This document shows positions 46,971-57,602 of a stretch of 64,000 nt of DNA, in pieces; the stretch's first letter is position 1, and each line of letters begins with the position of its first letter. The position numbers were made by a program, and so were the translations under genes. The stretch comes from Malus domestica (taxonomy: Eukaryota; Streptophyta; Magnoliopsida; Rosales; Rosaceae), in contig NC_091674.1 in NCBI RefSeq assembly GCF_042453785.1, positions 6,936,001-7,000,000 of the forward strand. Reading direction: 5' to 3'. The notes beneath the pieces are model-generated. The model had not been told where the DNA came from and ran no database searches. It saw only the letters and a program-made list of their open reading frames with translations.

Positions 46971-47963
46971 ATGGAACTCAAGTTCTCCGTCTTCCTCTCC
47001 CTAACCCTACTCTTCTCCTCCGTCCTAAAACCCGCTCTCTCCGATCTCTGCAACCCCGACGACAAAAAAGTCCTCCTACAAATCAAGAAAGCCTTCGGCG
47101 ACCCCTACGTCTTGACCTCATGGAAATCAGACACTGACTGTTGTGATTGGTACTGCGTCACCTGTGACTCCACCACAAACCGCATCAACTCCCTCACCAT
47201 CTTCGCCGGCCAGGTATCCGGCCAAATCCCAGCCCTAGTCGGAGACTTGCCATACCTTGAAACCCTTGAATTCCACAAGCAACCCAATCTCACTGGCCCA
47301 ATCCAACCCGCCATTGCCAAGCTCAAAGGACTCAAGTTTCTCAGGCTCAGCTGGACCAACCTCTCAGGCTCTGTCCCTGACTTCCTCAGCCAACTCAAGA
47401 ACCTCACATTCCTCGACCTCTCCTTCAACAACCTCACCGGCGCCATCCCCAGCTCGCTTTCTCAGCTCCCAAACCTCAACGCTCTTCATCTAGACCGCAA
47501 TAAGCTCACAGGTCATATTCCGAAATCGCTTGGGCAGTTCATTGGCAACGTTCCAGACCTGTATCTCTCCCACAACCAGCTCTCTGGCAACATTCCAACC
47601 TCATTCGCTCAGATGGACTTCACCAGCATAGACTTATCACGGAACAAGCTCGAAGGTGACGCATCCGTGATATTTGGGCTGAACAAGACAACCCAGATTG
47701 TGGACCTGTCCAGGAACTTGCTGGATTTTAATCTGTCAAAGGTGGAATTTCCGACAAGCTTGACCTCGCTGGATATCAACCACAATAAGATCTACGGGAG
47801 TATCCCAGTGGAGTTTACCCAACTGAATTTCCAGTTCCTGAACGTGAGCTACAACAGGCTGTGTGGTCAGATTCCAGTGGGTGGAAAGTTGCAGAGCTTC
47901 GACGAGTATTCTTATTTCCATAACCGATGTTTGTGCGGTGCTCCACTCCCAAGCTGCAAGTAA
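46971..47963 (+). CDS. PGIP: Polygalacturonase-inhibiting protein, copy A
   Basis: Secreted leucine-rich-repeat protein that sits in the cell wall and inhibits fungal endo-polygalacturonases. It is a single-exon 330-aa product, as usual for the family. It has a signal peptide of about 24 residues (hydrophobic FLSLTLLFSSVL, cleavage before DLCNPDDKK), an N-terminal Cys region (Cys27, 57, 58, 62, 65), about ten 24-residue LRRs of the plant extracytoplasmic type (for example LTFLDLSFNNLTGAIPSSL at 145-163) and a C-terminal Cys cap RCLCGAPLPSCK. Sequons NLT, NLS, NKT and NVS are present. It is very close to pear/apple PGIP. Relative to copy B it has V7, K20, F123, K185, T218 and D252. A TATA box lies at 46903. 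Confidence 0.98.
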   Translation: MELKFSVFLSLTLLFSSVLKPALSDLCNPDDKKVLLQIKKAFGDPYVLTSWKSDTDCCDWYCVTCDSTTNRINSLTIFAGQVSGQIPALVGDLPYLETLEFHKQPNLTGPIQPAIAKLKGLKFLRLSWTNLSGSVPDFLSQLKNLTFLDLSFNNLTGAIPSSLSQLPNLNALHLDRNKLTGHIPKSLGQFIGNVPDLYLSHNQLSGNIPTSFAQMDFTSIDLSRNKLEGDASVIFGLNKTTQIVDLSRNLLDFNLSKVEFPTSLTSLDINHNKIYGSIPVEFTQLNFQFLNVSYNRLCGQIPVGGKLQSFDEYSYFHNRCLCGAPLPSCK

Positions 47964-48428
47964 TGGCCACAACTGCAGATTTGGCCAGCACTTTCCGAAT
48001 AGTTGCTGTTTAAACAGGTGTTTGGTCATACAAATAAGCGACCAGTCATGGCAGCAGTGTAGCTCATTTAAAAGTAATTAATAAGATTTGTTCATGCATT
48101 TTACCACTGCATATAGAACACAGATTTATAGCGAATAATCCATGTAAAAGAAAAGATTATAGCGAATAAACTTGGCCAATAATTTACTTGTCAAAAAACA
48201 GAAACATAATAAACTTTGCCGATCTTTTTTCTCTTCAATGTTCCTAAACCAGGATACTGTTTGGTAAGTCGGAAATTAGAATACGACAGGAAATGGATGA
48301 ATGAAAATAAGTCAGGAAATAATATTTCATGAAGAAACCACCCCGTTTTCGCATTATTTATGCGGGTGTTTCGGATATCAACTATATCCAGTTTTTAACA
48401 AGTTTGGCGTAAATTAGAGGCAAAGGTT

Positions 48429-48639
48429 ACCACATCGGAATAAGTGTAGGGTCTTCTTCACTAGTGTTGCCAATGTCACAATGGAGACTCCTTCCATGGC
48501 AATCTGTCAAGCCCGTCACCAATAGCCCTGCGGAACTCACTGTTGTGGAGAAGGAACGATGAGTCATGCCCACCAGTGACCCATCTGACTTCTGAACCCG
48601 GCCAAGCTTTTTGAAGCTCCAGCACCCATCATCCTGAAA
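48429..48639 (-). pseudogene. Duplicated last exon of the ABHD18-like gene, broken
   Basis: Colinear with exon 5 of the hydrolase gene in unit B (52873-53049) but with a 19-bp deletion right after the first nine exon bases (GATGATGGG), which shifts the frame. The remaining sequence (GSEVRWVTGGH-like region) is still alignable. Together with the exon-4 piece at about 49633-49701 it has no promoter or 5' exons. It is an orphan 3' fragment created by the tandem duplication. Confidence 0.88.
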
Positions 48640-49446
48640 CATAATTGTGGTTAAAGGAAGAAACTTGGAAAGCTAGCTAGTCATAAAAACCAAAAAACAA
48701 GACTTTACATTCCATGACGACTTATTCAGAGTAGCATACAATGGTCAAGTTATTTTCAAGAACAGGAAATGGGTAAACGCTAATAGTCATAAAGGTTGGT
48801 TAATAACAAATGAGCAGAAAGGTAACTTCATAAAAGTTGAAAATCATAGTACACATAACAACAAAAGAATAAATGGATTGCAAAATTACGAATATTAGAA
48901 ACACTACAAGATTCGTCGAAAAAGCTACAATTCAGAGAACTGCATTGTGACTAACTTGTTTATAATAAAATACAAGCACTATTATATATAGTGAAAAGTA
49001 AATTGTAGTAATGGTCCATCAATTTTAATCAAATTAAAACAATAGTCTCTCAACTAAAAATTCATTACTATTTGTCCCTCAACTTATCAAAATGTATAGC
49101 TATAGTCATTTTCATCAATTTCGTCAAAATTGTCAAAATAAATTATGTTGGAATAACCATTTATATAATTAAGGTCCCTCAGCTCATTAAAGTGTATAAT
49201 TATGGTTCTTTTTGTCAACTACTTCAAAATTTTTGTCAAAACGAGTTATGTTAGAATGATCATTGCTACAATTGGGTTAAAGTTAAGAGATCATTTCTCT
49301 AGTTGAATTAAAGTTGAGGGACTAATGGTAATGAATTTTTAGTTGAGAAATTATTGCTCCAATTGATTTAAAATTAAGGAACTATAGCTACAATTTACTC
49401 TATAATGAACTAAACCTAATCCTAATAGACAAGAAATCCTAAAGTT

Positions 49447-49600
49447 AAAGAAAAACTAATGAAAATAGCTTGAAAACTTTGAATTTTAACGATAAAGACA
49501 AAATAAAGGGTAAAGTAAATAGTTTTTTTTAGTGTAAAAATGTAATTTTTTGTTAAAATAAACAGTACCGCGAACTTTTCGTTAAAATTTCTTAAAGTTA
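49447..49600 (+). mobile_element. TTTTCGTTAAA-type MITE in unit A
   Basis: Runs from GAAAAACTAATGAAAATAGC to CGAACTTTTCGTTAAAATTT, with the family's inner GACAAAATAAAGGGTAAAGT. It lies in former intron 4 of the duplicated hydrolase fragment and is absent from the corresponding intron in unit B. Confidence 0.7.
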
Positions 49601-49632
49601 AAGTCAAAGGGCAAGGAATCCTAATCATTGTA

Positions 49633-49701
49633 TCGGAAAGCGTGTGACATCCGTGAGAGACAGGACATTGCGCATTCGTTCTCTCACTTCCTCCAGAGTC
49701 A
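49633..49701 (-). pseudogene. Partial duplicated exon 4 of the ABHD18-like gene
   Basis: Corresponds to the VRERMRNVLSLTDVTRFPI coding block of exon 4. It is cut at one side by the duplication breakpoint, and its splice-donor side is lost by a deletion of roughly 100 bases relative to unit B. Confidence 0.85.
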
Positions 49702-49915
49702 TTACAAACAAAACCGAACCAACCAAATCGACTTGAGTCAGTTTTGGTATGGTTGAATTGATATAGCAATTTTCTTTTACAAAATCAAATTGAATTGAAC
49801 CTATCATTTATGCTTGATTTTTAGTTTCAAACAAAAACCGAACCTAGAGACCGAATAGGACAAACTTTTGTATTCACATTGATAAAACCTGAATCAAATC
49901 GATTCTTTTTTTAAT

Positions 49916-50061
49916 AGTTAATTTAACAAAAAGTTCTGGTATTATTAATTTTAACAAAAAAAATCATATTTTTACATTAAAAAATTAATTTTTACTATTC
50001 ACTTTATCCTTTATTTTGTCTTTAAAACTCAAAATTTTCAAACACATTTTACTAGTTTTCC
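49916..50061 (-). mobile_element. MITE specific to unit B, 9-bp TSD
   Basis: Same family as 49447-49600, in the opposite orientation. TTTTTTAAT flanks it at 49907-49915 and 50062-50070, and unit A has the uninterrupted target (TTTTTTAATCTCTATAC near 44727). It therefore inserted after the duplication. Confidence 0.82.
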
Positions 50062-51653
50062 TTTTTTAATATCTATACGTGCAATTCTCTCTACGTTAGA
50101 GAATATTTTCATGTCATTGTGCACATAATTTTTTTATAAAATATTAAATTAAAGAATTTAGCAAAAAAAAAAAAAAGCCCTCTTTTTATTTGTGGAGGCC
50201 AGATGACCTACAAAAAAAATAACTAAATAAGTAAAAGATTTTTAGCTAAAATGGTCATGAAATTGGCATAACTCCTTACTTTAGTTTCTAAGATTTGAAA
50301 TCGATATAAGTAATTCTTGAGTTTGTCCACCATCAATCATTTTGATCATTCCGTAAAAATTTTTGTTAAATAAGAATAAAAGGCCAAACATACCTTCAAT
50401 TTAATAAACAATGAGTTAAAATAATTTGACAAAAAATAAAGATATTTTTCTCATTTTATCTTTATGTAATAGAGCAGCGGCAGGGCCTCTAATTATCTAA
50501 AATGTCCGTATTTTAGTATGACTAATGTTGTATTAAAAAGAAGTCACAAGGCAATTAACAAGCAAAGCAAATAGTAACAGTGACAGGCACAAGTTTATTG
50601 GGTTTAATTAAGTCTCAATTCACCGCCATCAGTTGCCAATTGAGGAAGGGTGGAAGTCACTTGGTGAAGCACAATGTGGTGGAGGTTCATCTGCTTTTGC
50701 CAGATCACAGCACGCAGACCACAAGGATTCAGCAGACACCCTTCGTTTTGACTTTTTTTTTCTTTTCAAGTTGTCATAACAGTATAGAAGCGTGAAATTT
50801 TGGCAAATGTTGGATTAGAGCATCTCTAACAACGCTAGCAAAAACTTAGTTATTATATGATTTCAAATACCGTAAAATTATTTATAACAAATTACTCTTA
50901 ACAATTCTACTTCACCGACAATCTAATATGAATAAAGTTGGATCTTTTAAGAGTGGCCAACAACTGTCCGTAAAAAATAAAATAACTTGCTACATAGCTA
51001 GTCGGCTATTTCTTTGTTTATGAGGTTATGTTTGGATGAGGAATTTGTGAATACCAATGAATTTTAATTAGTTAGAAATGCATTATAAGACAAAGTAACG
51101 GATGAATATGAAAATGACTGCTTGACATGAGTGATATGGAATTGTTTGTGTATTATTAATAATCATGTAGGGCATTTCAATGCCTCTATCACATCTTTGT
51201 CAATTATTTCTAATTATTTTATCCTAAATCTAGTAGTACTTGCAAATCGCTCCTCCAAACATAGCTTATTTCAGTCAAAAGAAGCCGAGTAATCTTGAGA
51301 AACTCTTAGGTCCTCATCTCTATCAATCCAGCTTTGGCTGACCATGGTTCCCAAACCATGCTCCATTTGTTCTCTTTAATTTTGTTTATTCCTACGCTTT
51401 TACTTTCCCAAACAACTCAGATAATCATGATTTTTGTATTTTTAATTAAAAATCTGACCGTTCAAAGATTAGGAATATCTCAAACTTTAGGAGATGTAAA
51501 AATTTCACAAAAGACACTACATGTTTGAATGAAATAAGGAGCAAAGCATGTTACTTTTTGATGTCGATTAAATGCGCACCAGATCTATGACCTGTCCACA
51601 CTTCCTTCAACCACAAATTCACTATCTCAGGCTCCCAACCAAAACCCAAAACA

Positions 51654-52646
51654 ATGGAGCTCAAGTTCTCCACCTTCCTCTCCCTAACCCTACTCTTCTC
51701 CTCCGTCCTAAACCCCGCTCTCTCCGATCTCTGCAACCCCGACGACAAAAAAGTCCTCCTGCAAATCAAGAAAGCCTTCGGCGACCCCTACGTCTTGACC
51801 TCATGGAAATCAGACACTGACTGTTGTGATTGGTACTGCGTCACCTGTGACTCCACCACAAACCGCATCAACTCCCTCACCATCTTCGCCGGCCAGGTAT
51901 CCGGCCAAATCCCCGCCTTAGTCGGAGACTTGCCGTACCTTGAAACCCTTGAATTCCACAAGCAACCCAATCTCACTGGCCCAATCCAACCCGCCATTGC
52001 CAAGCTCAAAGGACTCAAGAGTCTCAGGCTCAGCTGGACCAACCTCTCAGGCTCTGTCCCTGACTTCCTCAGCCAACTCAAGAACCTCACATTCCTCGAC
52101 CTCTCCTTCAACAACCTCACCGGCGCCATCCCCAGCTCGCTTTCTCAGCTCCCAAACCTCAACGCTCTTCATCTAGACCGCAATAAGCTCACAGGTCATA
52201 TTCCGATATCGCTTGGGCAGTTCATTGGCAACGTTCCAGACCTGTATCTCTCCCACAACCAGCTCTCTGGCAACATTCCAACCTCATTCGCCCAGATGGA
52301 CTTCGGCAGCATAGACTTATCACGGAACAAGCTCGAAGGTGACGCATCCGTGATATTTGGGCTGAACAAGACAACGCAGATTGTGGATCTGTCCAGGAAC
52401 TTGCTGGAATTTAATCTGTCAAAGGTGGAGTTTCCGACAAGCTTGACCTCGCTGGATATCAACCACAATAAGATCTACGGGAGTATCCCAGTGGAGTTTA
52501 CCCAACTGAATTTCCAGTTCCTGAACGTGAGCTACAACAGGCTGTGTGGTCAGATTCCGGTGGGTGGAAAGTTGCAGAGCTTCGACGAGTATTCTTATTT
52601 CCATAACCGATGCTTGTGCGGTGCTCCACTCCCAAGCTGCAAGTAA
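51654..52646 (+). CDS. PGIP: Polygalacturonase-inhibiting protein, copy B
   Basis: Tandem paralogue of 46971-47963 with the same 330-aa single-exon architecture: signal peptide ending NPALS, N-terminal Cys cluster, about ten extracytoplasmic LRRs and the C-terminal RCLCGAPLPSCK cap. It differs from copy A at six residues (T7, N20, S123, I185, G218, E252). Most of these states are also what I recall from the published pear PGIP, so copy B may be nearer the ancestral protein. The coding region is intact. Its promoter lacks the 81-bp stretch with the TATA box seen in copy A, so expression probably differs. Function as a cell-wall inhibitor of fungal polygalacturonase is inferred from the family. 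Confidence 0.98.
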   Translation: MELKFSTFLSLTLLFSSVLNPALSDLCNPDDKKVLLQIKKAFGDPYVLTSWKSDTDCCDWYCVTCDSTTNRINSLTIFAGQVSGQIPALVGDLPYLETLEFHKQPNLTGPIQPAIAKLKGLKSLRLSWTNLSGSVPDFLSQLKNLTFLDLSFNNLTGAIPSSLSQLPNLNALHLDRNKLTGHIPISLGQFIGNVPDLYLSHNQLSGNIPTSFAQMDFGSIDLSRNKLEGDASVIFGLNKTTQIVDLSRNLLEFNLSKVEFPTSLTSLDINHNKIYGSIPVEFTQLNFQFLNVSYNRLCGQIPVGGKLQSFDEYSYFHNRCLCGAPLPSCK

Positions 52647-52872
52647 TGGCCACAACTGCACATTTGGCCAGCAATTTTCGAATAGTTGCTGTTTAAACGG
52701 GTGTTTGGTCATACAAATAAGGAAATAATATTTCATGACTCGTTTTCCCATTATTTATGCTGGTGTTTCAGATATCAACTATATCCAGTTTTTTACAAGT
52801 TTGGCGTAAATTAGAGGCGAAGGTTACCACATCAGAATAAGTGTAGGGTCTTCTTCACTTGTGTTGCCAATG

Positions 52873-55475
52873 TTACAATGGAGACTCCTTCCATGGCAAT
52901 CTGTCAAGTCCGTCAACAATCGCCCTGCGGAACTCACTGTCGTGGAGAAGGAACGATGAGACATGCCCACCAGTGACCCGTCTTACTTCTGAACCCGGCC
53001 AAGCTTTTTGAAGCTCCAGCACAGAGTGTTTCGGGATGTACCCATCATCCTGAAACTTAAGTGTAATTAAAGGAAAAAACTTGTAAAGCTAGCAAGTCAC
53101 AAAAACCAAAAATCAAGACTTTACATTCCACAATGACTTATTCGGAGTAGCATGCAATGGTCAAGTTGTTATTAAGAGCAGGAAATGGGAAAACGTTGAT
53201 AGAATCTTAAAGATGGGTTAATAACAAATAAGTAGAAAGGTAACCTCATAAAAGTTGAAAATCAGAGTACAACGGATTATAAAACTACGAATATTATAGA
53301 AAACGAAGAAGCACTACAAGATTGGCCAAGAACGCTACAACTCAGAGGACTACATTGTGACTGACTTGTCCATAATAAAATAATAAAATACAAGCACTCC
53401 TATACATGGTGAAGTAAACCTAGTCCTAATAGGCAAGAAATCCTAAATGGTCAAGGAATCCTAATCCTTATCCTCCAAGTAAACTAATAAAAACAGTAAT
53501 AGACTAATTTTCCAACAATAAATACTTACAGTGGCAGAAACAAATATCACGGCATTGGGATTTTTTGGAATCGGAAAGCGTGTGACATCCGTGAGGGACA
53601 GGACATTGCGCATCCGCTCTCTCACCTCCTTGAGAGTCATTGCAGCCTTCTGCACGCAAGATCCTCTCTCAGGGCCTCCCACGCAGTTGCATGCTTTAAT
53701 ATTCCCTCACAGAATGCCACAACACCAGAGTGTGGAGAGAGAAAAGGTAGGGTTGCGATGGGTGTAGGGTGCAGTGATCTAACCATTGCAGCATGTACTC
53801 CTCCTAGGTTCCACAGAAGCATTATATTTTCGGCCAAAAGAAATGTGATTAAATGAAGGGTGCCAGTGTTCCACTTCTAGGAAAAGTTCATGATTTATTC
53901 CAAAGGTCAGAACTAATACTTTAGTTTTGACTTTCAACCATGTAGAAACAAAGTAAAACTAGTTCAAGTTTTAACCAAAAAAAAAGAAAAAAACTTCAAA
54001 TTTTAAACCAAAGAAAGATGGCAACGACTTCTAATAACTTCAAACACTTAAAGCTATAGCAAGAGATGGATTTGGGTCTTTACCCATGCTAAGTCCACAG
54101 ACACCCATCTTTCCAAACCCTGCCTCACAGTCTAGCCAATGCAAGAGACTGCAAGCTTCTTGAATGGTTGCCCTTCCTAATAAAAGTAAGTCACTGACAC
54201 ACAAGAGTTTTGCCCCACGCTGCATCACCGGACGTCTTTGTCCATAGAAAGGGCTGCATAACATATCCACCTCAATCAAAAAGCTGGAAGGTACGAATAG
54301 TAACCATTTAGAACTCTGATTTCAGTTACAAAAGGTGTCTGGCTGCGCAGAATAATTTACCTCTCAAGCACCATAGTAGCAATGTTTTCCTTCAGCAAGG
54401 GTCCACCAAGACGTAACGTTCATTCAAATGTATGGTCCCCAGTTCCTGCAAAATGGAAAATCAGCAAAGAAATTCCTCCCAGTGTTCCTCAACAAAGCCA
54501 ACCAAAGAAGAACAAATTACTTCGCACACAATCATATACTTTGCAGCAATAATATAGTTGAGAGAACCAAACCAAGTACATTCGACGGCCATGTTCCTCA
54601 ATCTTCCAAGGGAACAAGAACAGTTCCAAGTATAGTTTCCCAAAACTGGTTAACACTTTAAACTCAATATTAGACTCTTTGAGAGAAGTATACAAGTCGA
54701 AGACAAAGACCCAATTGAATTGTAAACATTTTAAAATAAATAAACAAAACGTATTTCTAGCATTTGATTTCTAATTCTAAAATTTCAATGCTCAACACAA
54801 TGCATGGTGTACCAAGTTACCGCTATTTGCCAACCTTTGCTACTGTAATCAAAAGGCAGAAAACAGGTTGAAATTATATTTCAGAACATTTCATCAATAA
54901 GCAAGGCTCAAAGTTCATATTGCTAGAGATAAATCGAAGCGGTAAATGTAAATCCAACCTCCCAATAGTTTACTAATGATTTGCCATACTACATTGGTGT
55001 AAATAACCAAAACAAACACGAATAAAATAAGAAAACATTAATCCCAAAACTCCAATCCTAATTTATCACACGGTGAATAAATATGAACCGTAATTATACC
55101 TGCAAGATGAACGACACAGGCCATCCTCTGAGGAGGAACCGATTTTGGAACAAGAAACGCAACTCTTGCACTGTGACTCTCAGGAGGCAATGCACTGAGA
55201 AGCTGCTCATCACAAGGCGTCCGGAAAACCCCTTCTCTGAGAGAAGCCGTCTTGCTCTCCCAAACAGTTTTCCAAGTTGGTTGGATCACAGCAGGAGGCC
55301 AATTCTGGCCAGCTGCTTCTGGGAAAAGCTGATTTATCATCCTCTCAAGCAGCTCAAGCTTTGTGCCGCCCCACCCTCTCGAAAAAAATTGAGGGCTAAT
55401 CTTTGTTCTGTGCATGAACGCACCGTACACATGGTCCAGAACATAATGAAGCATTCCCAGATTCACAGTCACCAT
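52873..55475 (-). pseudogene. ABHD18: ABHD18-like alpha/beta-hydrolase gene with two lesions
   Basis: Homologue of the plant alpha/beta-hydrolase-domain protein 18 family (DUF2048). Exons on the minus strand: 55100-55475, 54361-54445, 54084-54253, 53530-53803 and 52873-53049, all with GT-AG borders. The intact family product would be about 360 aa. Exon 1 gives MVTVNLGMLHYVLDHVYGAF. The nucleophile elbow GLSMGG spans exons 3 and 4, and the C-terminus has GYIPKHSVLELQKAWPGSE. Exon 2 has an in-frame TGA (plus-strand 54420-54422) at an Arg-like position. Exon 4 lacks one base near 53655, joining two frames. Both fall in conserved coding blocks. It is therefore a recent pseudogene, unless these are sequence errors. 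Biochemical substrate is unknown for the family in plants. Confidence 0.88.
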
Positions 55476-57602
55476 TTTTGAGAGAAAAGCAGAAATTCAA
55501 ACACCAAAATTTTCACAAAAGTTCGGTTTTTTTTATCAATTTGAACAAAACCCAGATGAAATTATATGCACACTTTCAGAAACAGAGAAGAATCCAGAAT
55601 GTTGGGGAATAAGTATTTGTGGATTTCATCATCTGAAAAACATGATTTGGGGATGAACAGATTAGGGATTACTTAACAATTGAAATAAATACTCAAGAAC
55701 TATGGCGACTGTGAATCGAGAGGCACGGATGGTGAAAAATCAATGGGAAACTGGAAGGAATTGGTGAGACCAAAGGAGATGGGAGAAGAAGGGGGTGGTG
55801 AGAGAGTGGAGGGAATCCAAAATCCGAAAGCGAAAGGGGAGAGGGGGAAGCAAGAGAGGGAGGCCTATCAAACCAAAACCAAAAACAAAAACAAAAAATG
55901 TGGGCTGAGAGTAAACATGGGATTGAGACGGTGGGTTGGGGGCAGTGCTTTTTGTGATGGCAAGAGCTTCAAGGAGAAGGATTTACTGTTTTACATGCAA
56001 CGCCAACGGCTTCATCACATTATTGTGTAAAAATTTACAAAACAAAATTAGACAAAATTAAGCTGGGAGTGTTTTTTGTCATGGGAGTATTCCTTGGTTC
56101 GGCATTAGTTTTTAGTTTTTTTTTTCTTTCTTTGCACAAACGTGCCTTAAAATGAGTTAGCAATAATATAATTCAAACTCGTCTTTGATGAGAATCGAAT
56201 TTAAGATCTCTTACTTATAAATAAATGATTATCAATAATTTTCAGTTACCAAAAAATTAGGGAAATTCACATGCAATTTTTTTTCAATTTAATTTCAAGT
56301 TTTCTCATTTAAAGGTTACAACCACTTAGTTATACAGTATATTAGGATATCAGCTTGTAAATAAAAAAATTTACGCTCGAAAAACTAGTCATTTTTCTCG
56401 TGAGCTTACTAATTGATAAGATAGTTTCAGGTTAAAAATAGTCATTTGTCAAATAAACTAAAATAAGACGAACTCCATAAACACATGTCGAGTTCAAAAT
56501 ACAGTCAGTGGAGGGAAAACCCAACGAGCAAATTCTTATGGGTGAAGCACCAAGATAATTTATAGATAAGAAATTAAAGCAGTTTCCATCCAAATCCAAG
56601 CACGCGTTTATTTTCTTCTTTCGTAAAAGTTTAATTGCGTTTGGCAGTGGAAAACCCCCAAAATTTGTTAATGAATTCGACCTCCTCTCGCTGTCAACTT
56701 GTCATGATCAAGTATGAGGTTGTCAATTTCTTGTTGGGGTTTACATAATCTTAAATTTGGCCCACAGACTACCACAAATCTTAAATTCCACTTTTATAAG
56801 GCTAATGGAATGTGAAATAATACTTTTTGACTTTCATAATCTTTTTTTGTAATCCACCGATTATTCTTGCACCTGGAATATGGTTTCTATCTGTTGATAT
56901 GTTTTGTTCAACTGTTATATTGACATTTTCATAAATTTATGTATTCGGGTGTGGTTACCACTTGACTTTAAACGCATCAAGATATTAATGTGTAGATAAA
57001 GATATAAAATCTGATCTTTCAAACTTGTTTTAAACACAAAAATACACAACGATTTGTAGACATTCGTGTAGTTTTTGTATTTTTTCATATCTATACTCAT
57101 CTTGCATTTGATTATGCTATATATGTTAGTGAGTCTGCTACTATAAAGACCGCAACTGCATATCTGAGAGAAACATTTTAATAGGGTGTTTGAACACGTT
57201 ATATGTAAGACGCATCTCCATAAAACATAGATGCTTATATTTTTGTCTCATCTGATTTTACGACAGTTCAATGTAAGAGTTGTCCTAGTAGCCACTACGG
57301 CTGCGGTACATAAGATTTTCTCCATGTGTAAACAAAGGATACAATGTGTTGCCTTTTACAGTTAGAAGAGGTAACTGTGGAAAAATTCTTCTTTTCAGAA
57401 GGAGATCGGAAGGTAACATGTATGAGGTGAATCCATTGACTTGATGATAGAGCAGATGAATGCAACTGAGAAGTCAAATTCTCAGAAGGGAAGGAAAGGT
57501 GCAAAAGGAAGAACCACAGTATTTGATAGAGTATTTAATAATACATTTGAATTCTTTCAGTGACAGCTTGTAAAACACACAAGGTTCTCTATGAATGATC
57601 AT
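55476..57602. other. Intergenic DNA between ABHD18-like and CYP93A-like genes
   Basis: The two genes share the minus strand. The part near 55500-55900 is the presumed promoter/leader of the hydrolase gene (purine-rich, open frame 55743-56030 not supported). A truncated SINE copy lies at 56136-56240. The remainder is AT-rich without recognised structure; about 57300-57600 is the presumed 3' UTR of the P450. Confidence 0.5.
56136..56240 (-). repeat. Truncated tRNA-derived SINE copy
   Basis: Contains GAGTTAGCAATAATATAATT and GATGAGAATCGAATTTAAGA, colinear with the 3'-truncated middle of the copies at 21483 and 22068. Confidence 0.55.

Larger units (their letters stand above)
44517..49701. repeat. 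Segmental duplication, unit A (PGIP + ABHD18 3' fragment)
   Basis: This unit is colinear with 49702-53641. Both begin ACAAACAAAACCGAACCAAC and both end in the CAGAGTCATT/GAGAGTCATT stretch of ABHD18 exon 4. At the junction (49701/49702) the exon-4 sequence is joined directly to the unit start, with only a shared T. Unit A is 5185 bp, longer than unit B (3940 bp) because of a hairpin insertion (about 45762-46190), an extra MITE at 49447-49600 and other indels. Confidence 0.92.
49702..53641. repeat. Segmental duplication, unit B (PGIP + ABHD18 3' part)
   Basis: Second copy of the unit in direct orientation. Its right end continues into the rest of ABHD18 exon 4 (GCAGCCTTCTGCACG...), so unit B retains the ancestral right flank. 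The ancestral left flank lies at 44516. It contains a 146-bp MITE (49916-50061) absent from unit A. Confidence 0.92.

Noticed and set aside
47105..47446. Antisense frames over both PGIP genes (also 51788-52129)
   Set aside because: Shadows of the LRR repeats on the opposite strand.
55743..56030. 95-codon plus-strand frame upstream of the hydrolase gene
   Set aside because: Lys/Glu/Gly-rich low-complexity purine stretch in the leader/promoter; no homology recognised.
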